Shown piece by piece: positions 45,420 to 55,920 of a DNA stretch of 64,000 bases (within the stretch, counting starts at the first letter, position 1; every line of letters begins with the position of its first letter). Source of the stretch: Siphonodentalium dalli (lineage: Eukaryota > Mollusca > Scaphopoda > Gadilida > Siphonodentaliidae); contig CP136064.1 in the NCBI GenBank assembly GCA_032622095.1, positions 5,387,512 to 5,451,511 of the forward strand. The letters run 5' to 3'. Both the position numbers and the translations under genes were made by a program. The notes under the pieces were generated by a model that made no database searches, was not told where the DNA came from, and saw nothing but the letters and a program-made list of their open reading frames with translations.

Positions 45420-46553
45420 TCCGTCGTCATTCACATTCGTGCTAGATCGTGGCCATTTGGATCATCTTTTCTCAGCGAAGTTGACTCATATACTCACCTT
45501 GGAATTCTTCTGTCCAAATCCCATTTCAATAATAATTTTGTCGATGCCATATGTACAAAATTAAGGGGTACATATTTCGGCCTCTCCGATGTTGGCCTAT
45601 ACCCTGGTGGTATCTCGCCTCAAAGCTCATACAAACTTTACAGAACAATAGTTATTCCTTCAGGGCTATATGGCAGCGAACTTCTCTGGAACCTTAACGC
45701 AACTCAAAAAGAGAAGCTTGAGAAGGCCCATAGAGTTTGCATCAAGCATATGCAAGGCTTTCCGACGAGGACCCGTACAGTTATCGCACAAGGCTGTCTG
45801 GGCTGTTCCTCGCTAGAATCGTGGATTGATCGTCGGAAACTCTCAATATTTGGCGCTTTCTGTAGGCCAAATTACGAGAAAACATCAAAACAATTATTCT
45901 TAAGACGCCTATATGATTTTATTTCAGGTCTTTCAACTGATGAAACATCTTTTATTTGTGACATATGGTGCATTCTATGTAAATATAATATCGAACATCA
46001 CCTTATTGAATATGCTATTTCCAATAAATTTCCATCGGTCGTGGCGTGGAAACGTTTGGTGCGATCAGCTGTACAGGAGTTAGATGAACTCGACTGGAAT
46101 AATCATATCGCCAGCGACTCCTATTTAGCAGCTTTCCGTACCATTCATCCCACGCTGCGAACGATCGGTATATGGAAACTGTGCTCACAATTTCCAAAGG
46201 AAAAATTTGTATTCCTCCTGATTGGTCGCATAATCGCACATACAGCTTTCGGAGAAACTGACACATGCAAACACTGTTTAGCGACCTACCCATGTGTAGT
46301 ACAACATATCTTGTTAGATTGCCCATCATTGCTACATATTCGGAATGACATGTGGTATCACGTCATTGACCAACATGGCATTGAATGTTTCCTTTACCTA
46401 GACCAATTACCCCGTTTGCAGCTACTGTCTGCCCTTCTGGGATCGCCACATAGAGATCTCGCTCTGCTCTCAGATAACCACCTTAATTTATCTCGGTTGC
46501 TCGTTAGGACAACAGCATTTATGTGGAAACAGTTTCATTTTGATGATGGTTAA
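45420..46553 (+). pseudogene. LINE reverse-transcriptase C-terminal half, open frame
   Basis: An uninterrupted frame of about 378 codons, with an internal ATG at 45750 and stop TAA at 46551. Homology-like sequence starts near 45480 with DSYTHLGILL, then YKLYRTIVIPSGLYGSELLW and LEKAHRVCIKHMQGFPTRTR, the order seen after the catalytic motif in non-LTR reverse transcriptases. Near the end CKHC...QHILLDC forms a C-x2-C-x9-H-x4-C zinc-knuckle-like motif (first Cys at 46266). The YxDD catalytic site, endonuclease and ORF1 are missing, so it is a 5'-truncated copy that cannot move alone. It lies wholly inside hAT-D. The open frame over 1.1 kb suggests a fairly recent insertion, or capture; there is no reason to call it a host gene. 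Clade uncertain. Confidence 0.85.
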
Positions 46554-46870
46554 CTAAAGTGATCAGCGCTCTTTCGGAATATAATGGCGTTATCTTTTTC
46601 TTTTTTTTCTTCTATTAATACATTTACAGTTAGTTGGTAAATTATCTCAGTCACAGCTTTGGTCAATTCAGTACCATGCACCGTTCCGCCAAACATGTAT
46701 AGTTATATATACTTCAAATTACCCATATCTTCCTGCATGTGTAGGCTGTTTAACAGTTTACGTACGATACATTTTACATAACCTGACTTCAACGGACATC
46801 CATGTATCTTAGTATTCTTCCGGATACATGATGGCACAAGCCATACCCATATCTACACGTATGTGTGTGT

Positions 46871-46872
46871 GC

Positions 46873-46914
<42 letters not shown>

Positions 46915-47101
46915 ATGTGTATGTATATGTATGTATATGTATGTATATGTATGTATATGTATATATGTATGTATGTGTATGTATATATACATGTGTATGT
47001 GTATGTATATGTATATGTATGTGTGTATGTATGCGTATAGTCCGTATATGTATATGTATGCATGCATGCGTATGTGTGTATGCATATGTATGTGTATATA
47101 A
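46871..47101. repeat. TATG/TA microsatellite
   Basis: Mixed TATA and GTATGTATAT tracts. The open frames through it on both strands are low-complexity artefacts. Confidence 0.95.
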
Positions 47102-47339
47102 ATACCATACAACTTTTGCAATTATTCAAACCTTGGAGATATCTCGCTTGCACTTAAGATAACCCTTTTAATTAACATATTGTATAACCGTTTTAAACAC
47201 AATTTAAAGTCCCGCTTCAGCTCGACGTGAATTATTTCATACTCCTTATTTCCTCATAATGTCCCACATAATATGCTTTGGTGTAGTTAATTCCATGTAC
47301 ATGCACATATACACTGCATATAAAGGTGCATGACGTTAC

Positions 47340-47580
47340 ATAATGTATTCATATATATGCGTGGATGTGTGTGTGAGGGTGGGTGTGTGTGTGTGAGGGT
47401 GTGCACGTGCGTGTGAGAGGGTGGAGAGGGTGCGTTCGTGTGTGTTTGTGTGTGTGTGAGGGTGTGTGAGGGTGTGTATGTGTTTGTGTGTGTGTGAAAG
47501 TGTCTATATATGTATAAGTCGATGTATGTGTATATGCATGAAGTGCATATGCAAGTGCGTGATCGAGCGTGTACTCGTGT
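47340..47580. repeat. GTGTGTGAGGGT-type microsatellite
   Basis: GT-rich tract with repeated GTGTGTGAGGGTG and degenerate edges, within hAT-D. Open minus frame (THTHTH-rich) not credible as protein. Confidence 0.93.
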
Positions 47581-48309
47581 ACTCGTATGTTCGTATCTGT
47601 CTCTTTTGGCAGTCAAATTATATAACCATGTATATTGTATAGCCAAATTTTGATGTATTTTTGTTCTCAACTTATTTGTAATGATTTTTTTTTTTTCTTC
47701 TTTGTTTTGTTTATATATATGCTCTTCATTGTATGGAGGAATAAAGATATATATAAATATGTGATATATAATCTCGCCATTAAAATGCATAATTACAGTG
47801 ATTAAATGTGTCCATAATCCAAATGAACAAAGGGAGGATTAACTGTCAGAACAACTTAAAAATTACCTTTTGCGGTATCTATATTGAGATCATGTTACAA
47901 AGTACTTACAACAGCCTCAATGAAAAATTTACACAACATCGTTTTTTTCCCAACTCACATTTTAACCACGGTCGATTAGCGGTTTGATGAAAGTTTGATT
48001 TATATGGCAGAAAGATGGGATTACCGGTTTGTGAAAATTAATAGCAGGTTATATATAACTGTTGACATAACACTGCTGACTGCGCTACATGTAAATTAGT
48101 AGATTTCTTGTTTTGGTTTCCGATTGTATTGTCTGTAATTCGGCACACGTAACGAATAACCCACATTCGATGATGTTTTATGACTAGATAGTTCATATCC
48201 CATAAGTAAAAACTCACTAGCCAAAATTTTTGACAAATGAAAATAGTTTTTGCAAAATTAAAATAGTTTTTGCCATTGGCAAATTTGGCAAGCAGCAGTG
48301 CGACCCCTG

Positions 48310-48365
48310 TGGATGGGCAGACAGCTAAGCTGATTCCAGTATACCCCAATAATCTATAAAAGATG
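48310..48365. repeat. GACGG-type repeat, right part after hAT-D
   Basis: TGGATGGGCAGACAGCTAAG + CTGATTCCAGTATACCCCAA resembles the end of 6931-7515 (CAGTCAATCCAGTATACCCC), so it completes the unit broken at 45079. Confidence 0.75.
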
Positions 48366-48577
48366 GCGGCTGTCTTCGAAAAGGATTTTTACTAGTCTGG
48401 CAGCCGAGGCAGACCTGCGTGTTTTGGCGTATAATTTTTGTTCTCTGTGGTTTCTGTTAGTCGAGACACCCCACAACAGTAATCAATCAGCTGGACTTCT
48501 GTCAGCCTTGAGGAAAAACATTTATTAGCCCCGAAAAAAATGACCTAAAAATAAATATCGAAAAACATGTTTTTCTC
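48366..48577. other. No recognised feature
   Basis: Nothing assignable seen on either strand. Confidence 0.5.
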
Positions 48578-48944
48578 TTAACCCTTTACCCAACAGAAGG
48601 GCCCTGTGCCAATGCATTCTCTTATATAAGAGAATGCATTGGCTTAACACATTAAAAATTATAAAATTGTTAAAGAATGTAAGAAAAAATGGTAAAAAGT
48701 GTTAAAAAAAGATTTTGTTTAGGCCAATGCATTCTCTTATATATGCGAGGCGACCTATGGTCGACTCGCATATATAAGAGAATGCATTGGCACAGGGCAT
48801 AACTGTAACCATCACAATGTGGTCAAGGAGCCGGTTCCAATGATATCCATATTTGTATGGTTCTATTGAGACAGACCGAAGATATTTTAAGCTGTTGAAG
48901 CTCTATTTGGCCGGTTTTGGCCGGTTTGTTGGGTAAAGGGTTAA
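48578..48944. mobile_element. TTAA-1 element with one collapsed hairpin
   Basis: Same orientation as 3058. The left hairpin is reduced to GCCAATGCATTCTCTTATAT + AAGAGAATGCATTGGC, lacking the whole GCGAG...CTCGC centre, while the second hairpin is complete. TTAA at both ends. Confidence 0.92.
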
Positions 48945-49029
48945 ATCACTAGTTTGCTGTTGAAAACATACTACAAAATTACAGGGTTTATAATTCAGCC
49001 TGATGATGACATTCCATTTCAAAGGGTTA

Positions 49030-49330
49030 ATATTTAGATACCACACATTTTGCTGCATAATAGAATAGATAATTCATTGGAAACCGAGATTGTTTTACCA
49101 ATCCTCTGATCTATAAAAGAATACAGTAGACATCCCACTTAAACAGAAATACGGCTATTAAACTCCGGATTAATCTCCATAAACCTCGAGTAATTCAAAG
49201 AAAGGCGGGCTGGGCTGTTTATCCCAGAGGAGCCGGGGTTGATTCCGTATGACAACATGCAGATTTATTAAAAATCAATAAATTGATTACATGTTCGGTT
49301 ATAGAGTACTACTGCACCCAGACCAGGTTT
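49030..49330 (-). repeat. Segment G, inverted relative to 9761-10060
   Basis: CACACATTTTGCTGCATAAT, CCGTATGACAACATGCAGAT and TAAAAATCAATAAATTGATT are the reverse complement of the 9.8-10.06 kb segment with scattered differences. Confidence 0.8.
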
Positions 49331-49335
49331 AACCC

Positions 49336-49740
49336 TTAACCCTTTCAGTGCCAAGTCCAATTTTTGTATCAACCCATATACCCTGTGCCAATGCATTCTC
49401 TTATATATGCGAGTCGACCATAGGTTTCCCCGCATATATAAGAGAATGCATTGGCCTAACAATTTTTCATCATTTGTTATTATTTTTTACAATTTTTTAC
49501 AATTTTAATAATTTTTTCTTATATTCTTTAACAGACTTATTTTGTAGGTTGAGTGCCAGGGAATCTTACGTTTTTCATGGGCATCAAAATTATTACTATG
49601 AATACTTATAACATGCCCCTAAGGTTTTATCCAGTTTGTTTTTAAATTCGCTATAGCATGCTTAACCATACCCAAACAAAATTTATACCCTAAAATTTTT
49701 TAGGGCCGATTTTACAGACCCCTGGCACTGAAAGGGTTAA
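49336..49740. mobile_element. TTAA-2 element with one hairpin module
   Basis: TTAACCCTTTCAGTGCCAAG to CCTGGCACTGAAAGGGTTAA. The hairpin has a changed loop (GGTTTCCCCGC). It sits exactly between segment G and repeat F, at the TTAA that ends F. Confidence 0.9.
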
Positions 49741-50085
49741 AGTGATGTGAAACACTCCGGTAGGGTGATAAAATACAAATGGAGAATAATCTTGCACAAA
49801 GTAGTATTTTTTACAAATATTATATCCAAATTGACAACACACCGTCATTCTTATAGATTAATTAAATGCAGTGACTCTCGATGGCAAAATCGTTTTCGTT
49901 AGTTTATCGCCGATAGATTCGTCCCGAATCGAGCAGTAAATATTTACATTTGAGCATAGGTCAGATTTGCTTCAGAATTTTGGTGATGTTAGTAGAATGG
50001 TACATTTTTCCAGTTGGCATAGCGCCTGAATACTAACTTATCAGTTTCACGCACCCAAACAAGTACATTTATGTCTTTAATATGC
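49737..50085 (-). repeat. Dispersed repeat F, minus orientation
   Basis: TTAAAGTGATGTGAAACACT to AAGTACATTTATGTCTTTAA, reverse complement of the 8630 copy. Confidence 0.8.
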
Positions 50086-50156
50086 TGAATGAATTCTCCC
50101 ACCAAGTGATATCTTTATTTTCAGCATATCAGGAAAGGTCTATCACAGAATGCTCT

Positions 50157-50260
50157 TTAACCATTTTGTGACGGGAACTGCGCTGGTGCAGCATTAAAGA
50201 TCAAGTGTACCAGTGCATTCTCTTATATATGCGATTCTCCCTATATAAGAGAAGTTGCAC
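50157..50260. mobile_element. TTAA-3 left-end fragment
   Basis: TTAACCATTTTGTGACGGGA, GCTGGTGCAGC and half a hairpin (GTGCATTCTCTTATATATGC), then truncated beside the minisatellite. Confidence 0.7.
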
Positions 50261-50280
50261 ATTTTAGGGAGAAGATGTAT

Positions 50281-50899
50281 CCCATGTCGCCCTCTAGACT
50301 GGTCCCTGTCTCCCAAGTCCCCCTCTAGACTAGTCCCTGTCTCCCAAGTCACCGTCTAGGCTGGTCCCTGTCTCCCAAGTCGCCCTCTAGACTGGTCCCT
50401 GTCTCCCAAGTCGCCCTCTAGGCTGGTCCCTGTCTCCCAAGTCACAGTCTAGGCTGGTCCCTGTCTCCCAAGTCGCCCTCTAGACTGGTCCCTGTCTCCC
50501 AAGTCACTGTCTAGACTGGTCCCCGTCTCCCAAGTCACTGTCTAGGCTGGTCCCTGTCTCCCAAGTCACCGTCTAGGCTGGTCCCTGTCTCCCAAGTCAC
50601 TGTCTAGACTGGTCCCTGTCTCCCAAGTCACTGTCTAGGCTGGTCCCTTTTTCCGAAGTCACCCTCTAGGCTGGTCCCTGTCTCCCAAGTCACTGTCTAG
50701 ACTGGTCCCTATCTCCCAAGTCACTGTCTAGGCTGGTCCCTGTCTCCCAAGTCACCCTCTAGGCTGGTCCCTGTCTCCCAAGTCACTGTCTAGACTGGTC
50801 CCTGTCTCCCAAGTCACTGTCTAGGCTGGTCCCTGTCTCCCAAGTCACCGTCTAGGCTGGTCCCTGTCTCCCAAGTCACCGTCTAGGATGGTCCCTGAT
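50281..50899. repeat. 31-bp minisatellite, about 20 copies (reverse of 15836)
   Basis: Unit GGCTGGTCCCTGTCTCCCAA + GTCACCGTCTA, reverse complement of the 15836 and 35719 units, with internal subtypes (CACTGT, CACCGT, CGCCCT). Preceded by GGGAGAAGATGTATCCC, which recalls the M core. Confidence 0.95.
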
Positions 50900-51118
50900 A
50901 GCTTTCTTACTGTTAAATTTTTAGGCTGGATAATGGATTCCATGTCTTTTTTAAAGCCGGATTCCGGATTGTAAGGGGTAGGTGGAATGATGACGGCCTT
51001 AGTTCAGAGCTCAATTCAGTTCCAGTATAATCAACTTCCTGCACTTGAAGTAATTCCGAGTCTTGACGAAAGCTTTACTGTCCCGCCTGTTATTGTCAGC
51101 TTTACTGTACCGTCTGTT
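50900..51118. other. No recognised feature
   Basis: Short near-duplicate TTATTGTCAGCTTTACTGT / TTTACTGTACCGTCTGTTATTG just before the C element. Otherwise unassigned. Confidence 0.45.
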
Positions 51119-51331
51119 ATTGTAATGCTCTAAATAATCGACTTCTTAACCACAGCAGAATTATGGGTAACTTTTCGGGATTTAGTCGGAAATATGTCTT
51201 GTTGCCATTCATTGGAAAGCACTTGCCGAGAGCTTTCCGATGAATGGCAACAAGCCATATTTCCGACTAAATCCTAAAAAGTTACCCATAAATCAGCTGT
51301 AGTTAAGGGGTCGATTACTTAGGTCATTACT
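51119..51331. mobile_element. Family C MITE, left terminus mutated
   Basis: Left TGTAATGCTCTAAATAATCG has lost the CAG start; the right end TAGGTCATTACTG followed by TA is intact. Arms ACAGCAGAATTATGGGTAAC and ACTTTTCGGGATTTAGTCGG. Confidence 0.85.
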
Positions 51332-51334
51332 GTA

Positions 51335-51859
51335 ATAACCTGAATTATCGTGAGACTTTCTAATTCATTATATAATGCCATTATTCCCATCTAATGTCAT
51401 TTAAAATACTCCGTACTTGCTGAATTGGAAGCACTGGCGACAGAGATATAACAATAGTTATCCATTCGCGAGAGGTCGTGTTTCTCGGTACCATTCTACC
51501 AGAGATATGAACACTGGGGTAATGATTAATTCATGACTGTCATGTTTTCATAGAAAATTAATATGCTGTGGGAATTTTTACTGAATATCAGAGTGGTGTC
51601 GGGTCATTTTCAATACATGTCTTGGGTATAGGCAGAGGAATTAATGGTTGAATCGAGTGCTCTTGACTTAAATGTACTCAATCCGATCAGACGCTCCTAA
51701 ATTACTAATTCTTTGGTTTCGGGGGTAAAAAATATTTGATTCTAGTCGAGGAACCCACCCATTTAAGCTCAGAGTGATCAGGTATCGATTTTTGAAGTTT
51801 GTTATTTCTCGACATGTCAATAATATGTGGCCCAGAAACACGTGGTCAAGCGGATGGTC
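51335..51859. other. No recognised feature
   Basis: Apparently unique sequence without coding signature. Confidence 0.5.
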
Positions 51860-51938
51860 TTGCGGATGAAGATGGATAACTCTAAACTCAAGTTGTTATT
51901 ATTACCACTTGATTTTAGAGTTATCCCATCTTCATCTG
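51860..51938. repeat. Palindrome GATGAAGATGGATAACTCTA
   Basis: GATGAAGATGGATAACTCTAAA and its complement GTTATCCCATCTTCATC surround TTGTTATTATTACCA. It abuts the half C element. Confidence 0.8.
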
Positions 51939-52047
51939 CAGTGAGAGCTTTCCGATGAATGGCAACAAGCCATATTTCCGACTAAATCCTGAAAAATTAC
52001 CCATAATTCTGCTGTGGTTAAAGAGTCGATTATTTAGGGCATTACTG
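51939..52047. mobile_element. Half of a family C MITE
   Basis: Only the loop-to-right-end half is present (GAGAGCTTTCCGATGAATGG to GGGCATTACTG, then TA). The left half has been replaced by the palindrome. Confidence 0.85.
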
Positions 52048-52084
52048 TAATTATTTTAATTGTTTATGACTCGAGTCATATGAA

Positions 52085-52192
52085 CAAGCCTTGAAATAGT
52101 GTGTCTGTCATTTGCAGAATGAGGTACCCAGAGGGTGAATTTAGTGATGCTACCCCGCATAGCAAATGACAGACACACTATTTCAAGGCTTG
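52085..52192. mobile_element. 108-bp hAT-A MITE, TSD CATATGAA
   Basis: Shortest complete hAT-A: CAAGCCTTGAAATAGTGTGT ... TTTCAAGGCTTG with perfect TSD CATATGAA (52077-52084, 52193-52200). Retains one hairpin arm only; an internal-deletion derivative. Confidence 0.93.
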
Positions 52193-52200
52193 CATATGAA

Positions 52201-52720
52201 TGGGAGGATAACAGTAATGCTCACGACAATGTCACCAAGTCAAAAAATAGTATCAAGCACTGTTTGACTTTAGATGCAAAATCATGGCGTATCCTTGGAT
52301 ACCTCCACTTGCGACGTAATCGCAGTTGTCTGTACGTAAAAATCGTGGCTGGAAAGTTCACAGGGTAGTCAATCACATGCTTTACAAACAACCTACGATA
52401 TCATCATGTACAACGACATCACAATCATGTGAACAAACTATCCATGATCTCGTTGGGCCCGATTCCTCCACTTACGATTGTATCGTGGTCATCTGAATGT
52501 TCACTTAAAGGGAGACTGCACGCCAATTTGACTAAATTCCCGGTAATATAACAACGATATAATATCGATAATATATTGAGAAATAATTAATTTGAGTCAA
52601 AGATGTCTGCTGTAAAAATTAACAGATTATCTTAAAATCAAATTTAATAATTAAAACAATTATACATTTTATAGGGGTACTGTACTCTAAATCCGACCAT
52701 TTATAGGACAATCATGGATC
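52201..52720. other. No recognised gene
   Basis: No repeat or domain recognised. Confidence 0.5.
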
Positions 52721-52931
52721 CAAGCCTTGAAATAGTGTGCCTGTCATTTGCAGAATGAGGTCCCCAGAGGGTGAATTTAGTGATGCTACCCAGCATAGCT
52801 TACACCTCAGCAGAATGAGGTTCCCAGAGGGTGAATTTGGTGATGCAAGCCCACTATGCGGGGTAGCATCACTAAATTCACCCTCTGGGGACCCCATTCT
52901 GCAAATGACAGGCACACTATTTCAAGGCTTG
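52721..52931. mobile_element. hAT-A MITE, TSD CATGGATC
   Basis: CAAGCCTTGAAATAGTGTGC ... TATTTCAAGGCTTG, perfect TSD (52713-52720, 52932-52939). Two partial hairpin modules. Confidence 0.93.
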
Positions 52932-52976
52932 CATGGATCAGTGCAAAATACATTACAGTTTGCTCTATGATTTTAT

Positions 52977-53077
52977 GCAAAAAAGATGGTAATTATAATG
53001 AAAATAAATTTATGACTGGAGTAATGTTATATACGACTGGAGTTATAAATTCATTTTCATTATAATCACCATGTTTT
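52977..53077. repeat. Foldback GCAAAAAAGATGGTAATTAT
   Basis: GCAAAAAAGATGGTAATTAT pairs with ATAATCACCATGTTTTTGC; the arms continue through AATGAAAATAAATTTAT. The loop repeats CGACTGGAGT-like sequence. Confidence 0.75.
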
Positions 53078-53166
53078 TGCAAGTTACGAATTTCCATGTA
53101 CAAGATGAAATCAACTTAATTGACGGATAGAGGATTGGTCAATGTGTGGTATATATCGTGGGCATA

Positions 53167-53541
53167 AACTCAAGCCACTCTCTGACTATACAATAAAATT
53201 AATGAGTATCTGGGACTATTATGCATATAATACGTGGTATACAGTAATGCTCTAAGTAATCGACTTCTTAACCACAGCAGAATTATGGGTAGTCCTAGAA
53301 GGAAATATGGCTTGTTGCCTCCGAGAGCTTTCCAATGAATGGCAACAAGCCATATTTCCGACTAAATCCTGAAAAGTTACCCATAATTCTGATGTGGTTA
53401 AGAAGTCGATTACTTAGAGCATTACTGTACATCATGTAAAAAAAAATATTTTATGTTGACTCAATATTTTATGTAAACTCAAGCCACTCACTGACTATAT
53501 AATAAAATTAATGAGTATCTGGGACTATTATTCATATAATA
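53167..53541. repeat. 65-bp direct repeats flanking a C element
   Basis: AAACTCAAGCCACTC...CTGGGACTATTATGCATATAA at 53167-53231 and again at 53475-53539 with few changes. A family C element lies between them. Confidence 0.85.
53242..53427. mobile_element. Family C MITE, TA TSD
   Basis: CAGTAATGCTCTAAGTAATC ... GAGCATTACTG, TA at 53240-53241 and 53428-53429. The left arm has an internal deletion (AGTCCTAGAAGG). Confidence 0.9.
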
Positions 53542-53741
53542 TAACATTTATTTGATACATTTGCCTGAAAACTGAACAAAATAGCTCTATGATAAATCAT
53601 TCTATTTATGCATTCTGCCTTATCTGCCATCTGTAACATTACTTCGTACTCAGCACAGTCAAATAATGGAAATCTGGTTACTTTAATCGAACGAGGCAGA
53701 GAATATAGAAACCAACAACAACATTTGAGTAGTGTACCACT

Positions 53742-54141
53742 TTAACCCTTTACCCAACAAACCGGCCAAAACCGGCCAAATAAAGCTTCAACAGCCTAAA
53801 ATATCTTCGGTCTGTCTCAATAAAACCATACAAATATGGATATCATTGGAACCGGCTCCTTGACCACATTGTGATAGTTACAGTTATGCCCTGTGCCAAT
53901 GCATTCTCTTATATATGCGAGTCGACCATAGGTCGCCTCACATATATAAGAGAATGCATTGGCCTAAAAAAAATCTTTTTTTAACACTTTTTACCATTTT
54001 TTCTTACATTCTTTAACAATTTTATCATTTTTAATGTGTTAAGCCAATGCATTCTTTTATATATGCGAGGCGACCTATGGTCGACTCGCATATATAAGAG
54101 AATGCATTCGCACAGGGCCCTTCTGTTGGGTAAAGGGTTAA
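53742..54141. mobile_element. TTAA-1 element
   Basis: Complete copy, orientation as 6077, TTAA at both ends, CCGGCCAAAACCGGCC present, both hairpins and spacer. Confidence 0.93.
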
Positions 54142-54252
54142 TCAAGACCAGTTAGACATAACAGTAATTTAGTGGTCTTATGTTAGCCATATAACAGTGT
54201 ATACTGGTTCTGCCAACCGAAATCATATGGATATTAGTTTTTCAACAGTATA

Positions 54253-54427
54253 CAGTAATGCTCTAAATAATCGACTCCTTAACCACAGCAGAATTATGGG
54301 TGATGTTTCAGGATTTCGTCAGAAATATGGATTGTTGCCATTCATCGGAAAGCTCTCAGGACTAAATCCTGAAAAATTACCCATAATTCTGCTGTGGTTA
54401 AGGAGTCGATTATTTGGAGCATTACTG
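54253..54427. mobile_element. Family C MITE, TA TSD
   Basis: CAGTAATGCTCTAAATAATC ... GAGCATTACTG flanked by TA. Loop region shortened, leaving one GCCATTCATCGGAAAGCTCT arm. Confidence 0.9.
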
Positions 54428-54429
54428 TA

Positions 54430-54819
54430 ATCAGTTAATAAAGCTATACTGCCAAACACCTTCCAATTTACCCCAATCACATGACCTTCAATTTATCATG
54501 TGACACGCAATGCCAGATGAAGATTACAGACCGCGGCTCGTGATAAAGCAATCTTTTGTCACCAAGAAAAGAAGACATTTATCATGAGTCGGGAGTTAAG
54601 AGTAAGTATTCCCACGCATTGTAATCTGAAATCTTGAGTTATCTGATCATCAAACGGTGGCCCTCGCTGAATCAATAGTCCAGACGCTAATTACAAAGGG
54701 AGAGAACGAGGAATAAATAACTGTGCATGAAGTATTAAAGGATACCGAAGAACAACATGTTGCTAAAGATATTAGAAGTTTTGTGTGGTAACATAAGGTA
54801 ACGTTGTCTGACATTCACG
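54430..54819. other. No recognised feature
   Basis: Unassigned sequence. Confidence 0.5.
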
Positions 54820-54827
54820 GCTTGGAG

Positions 54828-55236
54828 CAAGCCTGAGTTTAGTGTGCCTATCATTTGCAGAAGCGGTCTAGCATCACTAAATTCACCCTCTGGGGACCTC
54901 ATTCTGCATGGCCTCATCTGTTATGGGAGACAGAGACTCAGATTGAAATGGTGAACATTGTGATGTACACCCATTGGGAACCTCGATTATACAATGTGTC
55001 GTCTGCCAATTTGTGGAATAGAGAAATTAAACTAAAAAAGAAATAGAATCTATTCGAAGAAGTTTCTATAGAAATTTGATAATAAAGTAACTTTCCAGTG
55101 AAGATGAGGCCCAAGCAGAATGAGGTCCCCAGAGGGTGAATTTAGTGATGCAAGCCTGCTATGCGGGATAGCGTCACTACATTCACCCTCTGGGGACCTC
55201 ATTCTGCAAATGACAAGCCCACTAAACTCAGACTTG
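54828..55236. mobile_element. hAT-A element, TSD GCTTGGAG
   Basis: CAAGCCTGAGTTTAGTGTGC to CTCAGACTTG, perfect TSD (54820-54827, 55237-55244). First hairpin module partly deleted, second complete. Confidence 0.92.
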
Positions 55237-55330
55237 GCTTGGAGTAAATGTTGTTTAAAACAAATATATTTAAATATATCGCAAAAAAAGTATAAAAGTC
55301 TGAAAAAACATCCCCAATTTATTAGACATA

Positions 55331-55753
55331 TTATGGACTTGTTCAGGTGCGTTAAACTGTTAAGTTAGTATTCAGGCAGTATGCCAACTGGAGGAATCTA
55401 CTACATCGCCGAAAATCTCAAGCAAATCGACCGTACCACCCAATAGAAAACATCACCTGAACTACAATGTATGCTCAATTGTAAATATTTACTTCTTGAA
55501 TTGGGACGCAACTATCAGCGATAAAATAACGAAAACGATTTCGCCATAAAGAGTCACTGAATTTAATTTATATATAATAATGGCAGTGTATATGTTGTCA
55601 GTTTGTATTTAAGATTTGAAAAAGTAACTACTTTGAGCAAGATTATTCTCCATTTCTATTGGATCAGCCTACCGGAGTGTTTAACATCACTTTAAGATTA
55701 TTCTCCATTTCTATTGGATCAGCCTACCGGAGTGTTTAACATCACTTTAATTG
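55331..55753 (+). repeat. Dispersed repeat F with internal 55-bp duplication
   Basis: ACATATTATGGACTTGTTCA to CATCACTTTAA. The end block AGATTATTCTCCATTTCTAT...AACATCACTTTA is present twice in tandem. Confidence 0.8.
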
Positions 55754-55920
55754 TTCCATAGTTTTACTTAGTCACCAACAATAAACCCAGTATATAAAGT
55801 GTACAACGCAGAAGATAAACTCACCTTGTTTTTCTCACTTAAAGTTCTATTACAATGTATCAAAGGCCACCCCGACATGAAAGTAGTCGATATAATAAAG
55901 CATGCTTAACTGCATGACCT
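55754..55920. other. Flank with AACTGCATGACCTTTAA direct repeat
   Basis: AACTGCATGACCTTTAA precedes the TTAA-1 element and is repeated at 56397-56413 after it, longer than a TTAA duplication. Confidence 0.6.

Larger units (their letters stand above)
45080..48309. mobile_element. hAT-D element, 3.2 kb, with captured LINE fragment
   Basis: Left end CAGGGTTGGCACTGC and the complement of the right end CAGGGGTCGCACTGC match at 13 of 15 positions. Flanks CGGATGGG (45072-45079) and TGGATGGG (48310-48317) match at 7 of 8. Both ends carry subterminal GCCAAATTTGGC-like repeats (45115-45170, 48225-48292). CAGGGG-type ends with 8-bp duplications are characteristic of hAT elements. No hAT transposase is seen; the interior holds a LINE ORF remnant and two microsatellites. 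A solo end occurs at 6571. Confidence 0.85.

Noticed and set aside
45420-46553. Intact host gene
   Set aside because: The motif order is that of a non-LTR reverse-transcriptase C-terminus, and the catalytic part is missing.
46789-47162. Several open frames in YIYIHTHT-type sequence
   Set aside because: Low-complexity translations of TATG and GT microsatellites.
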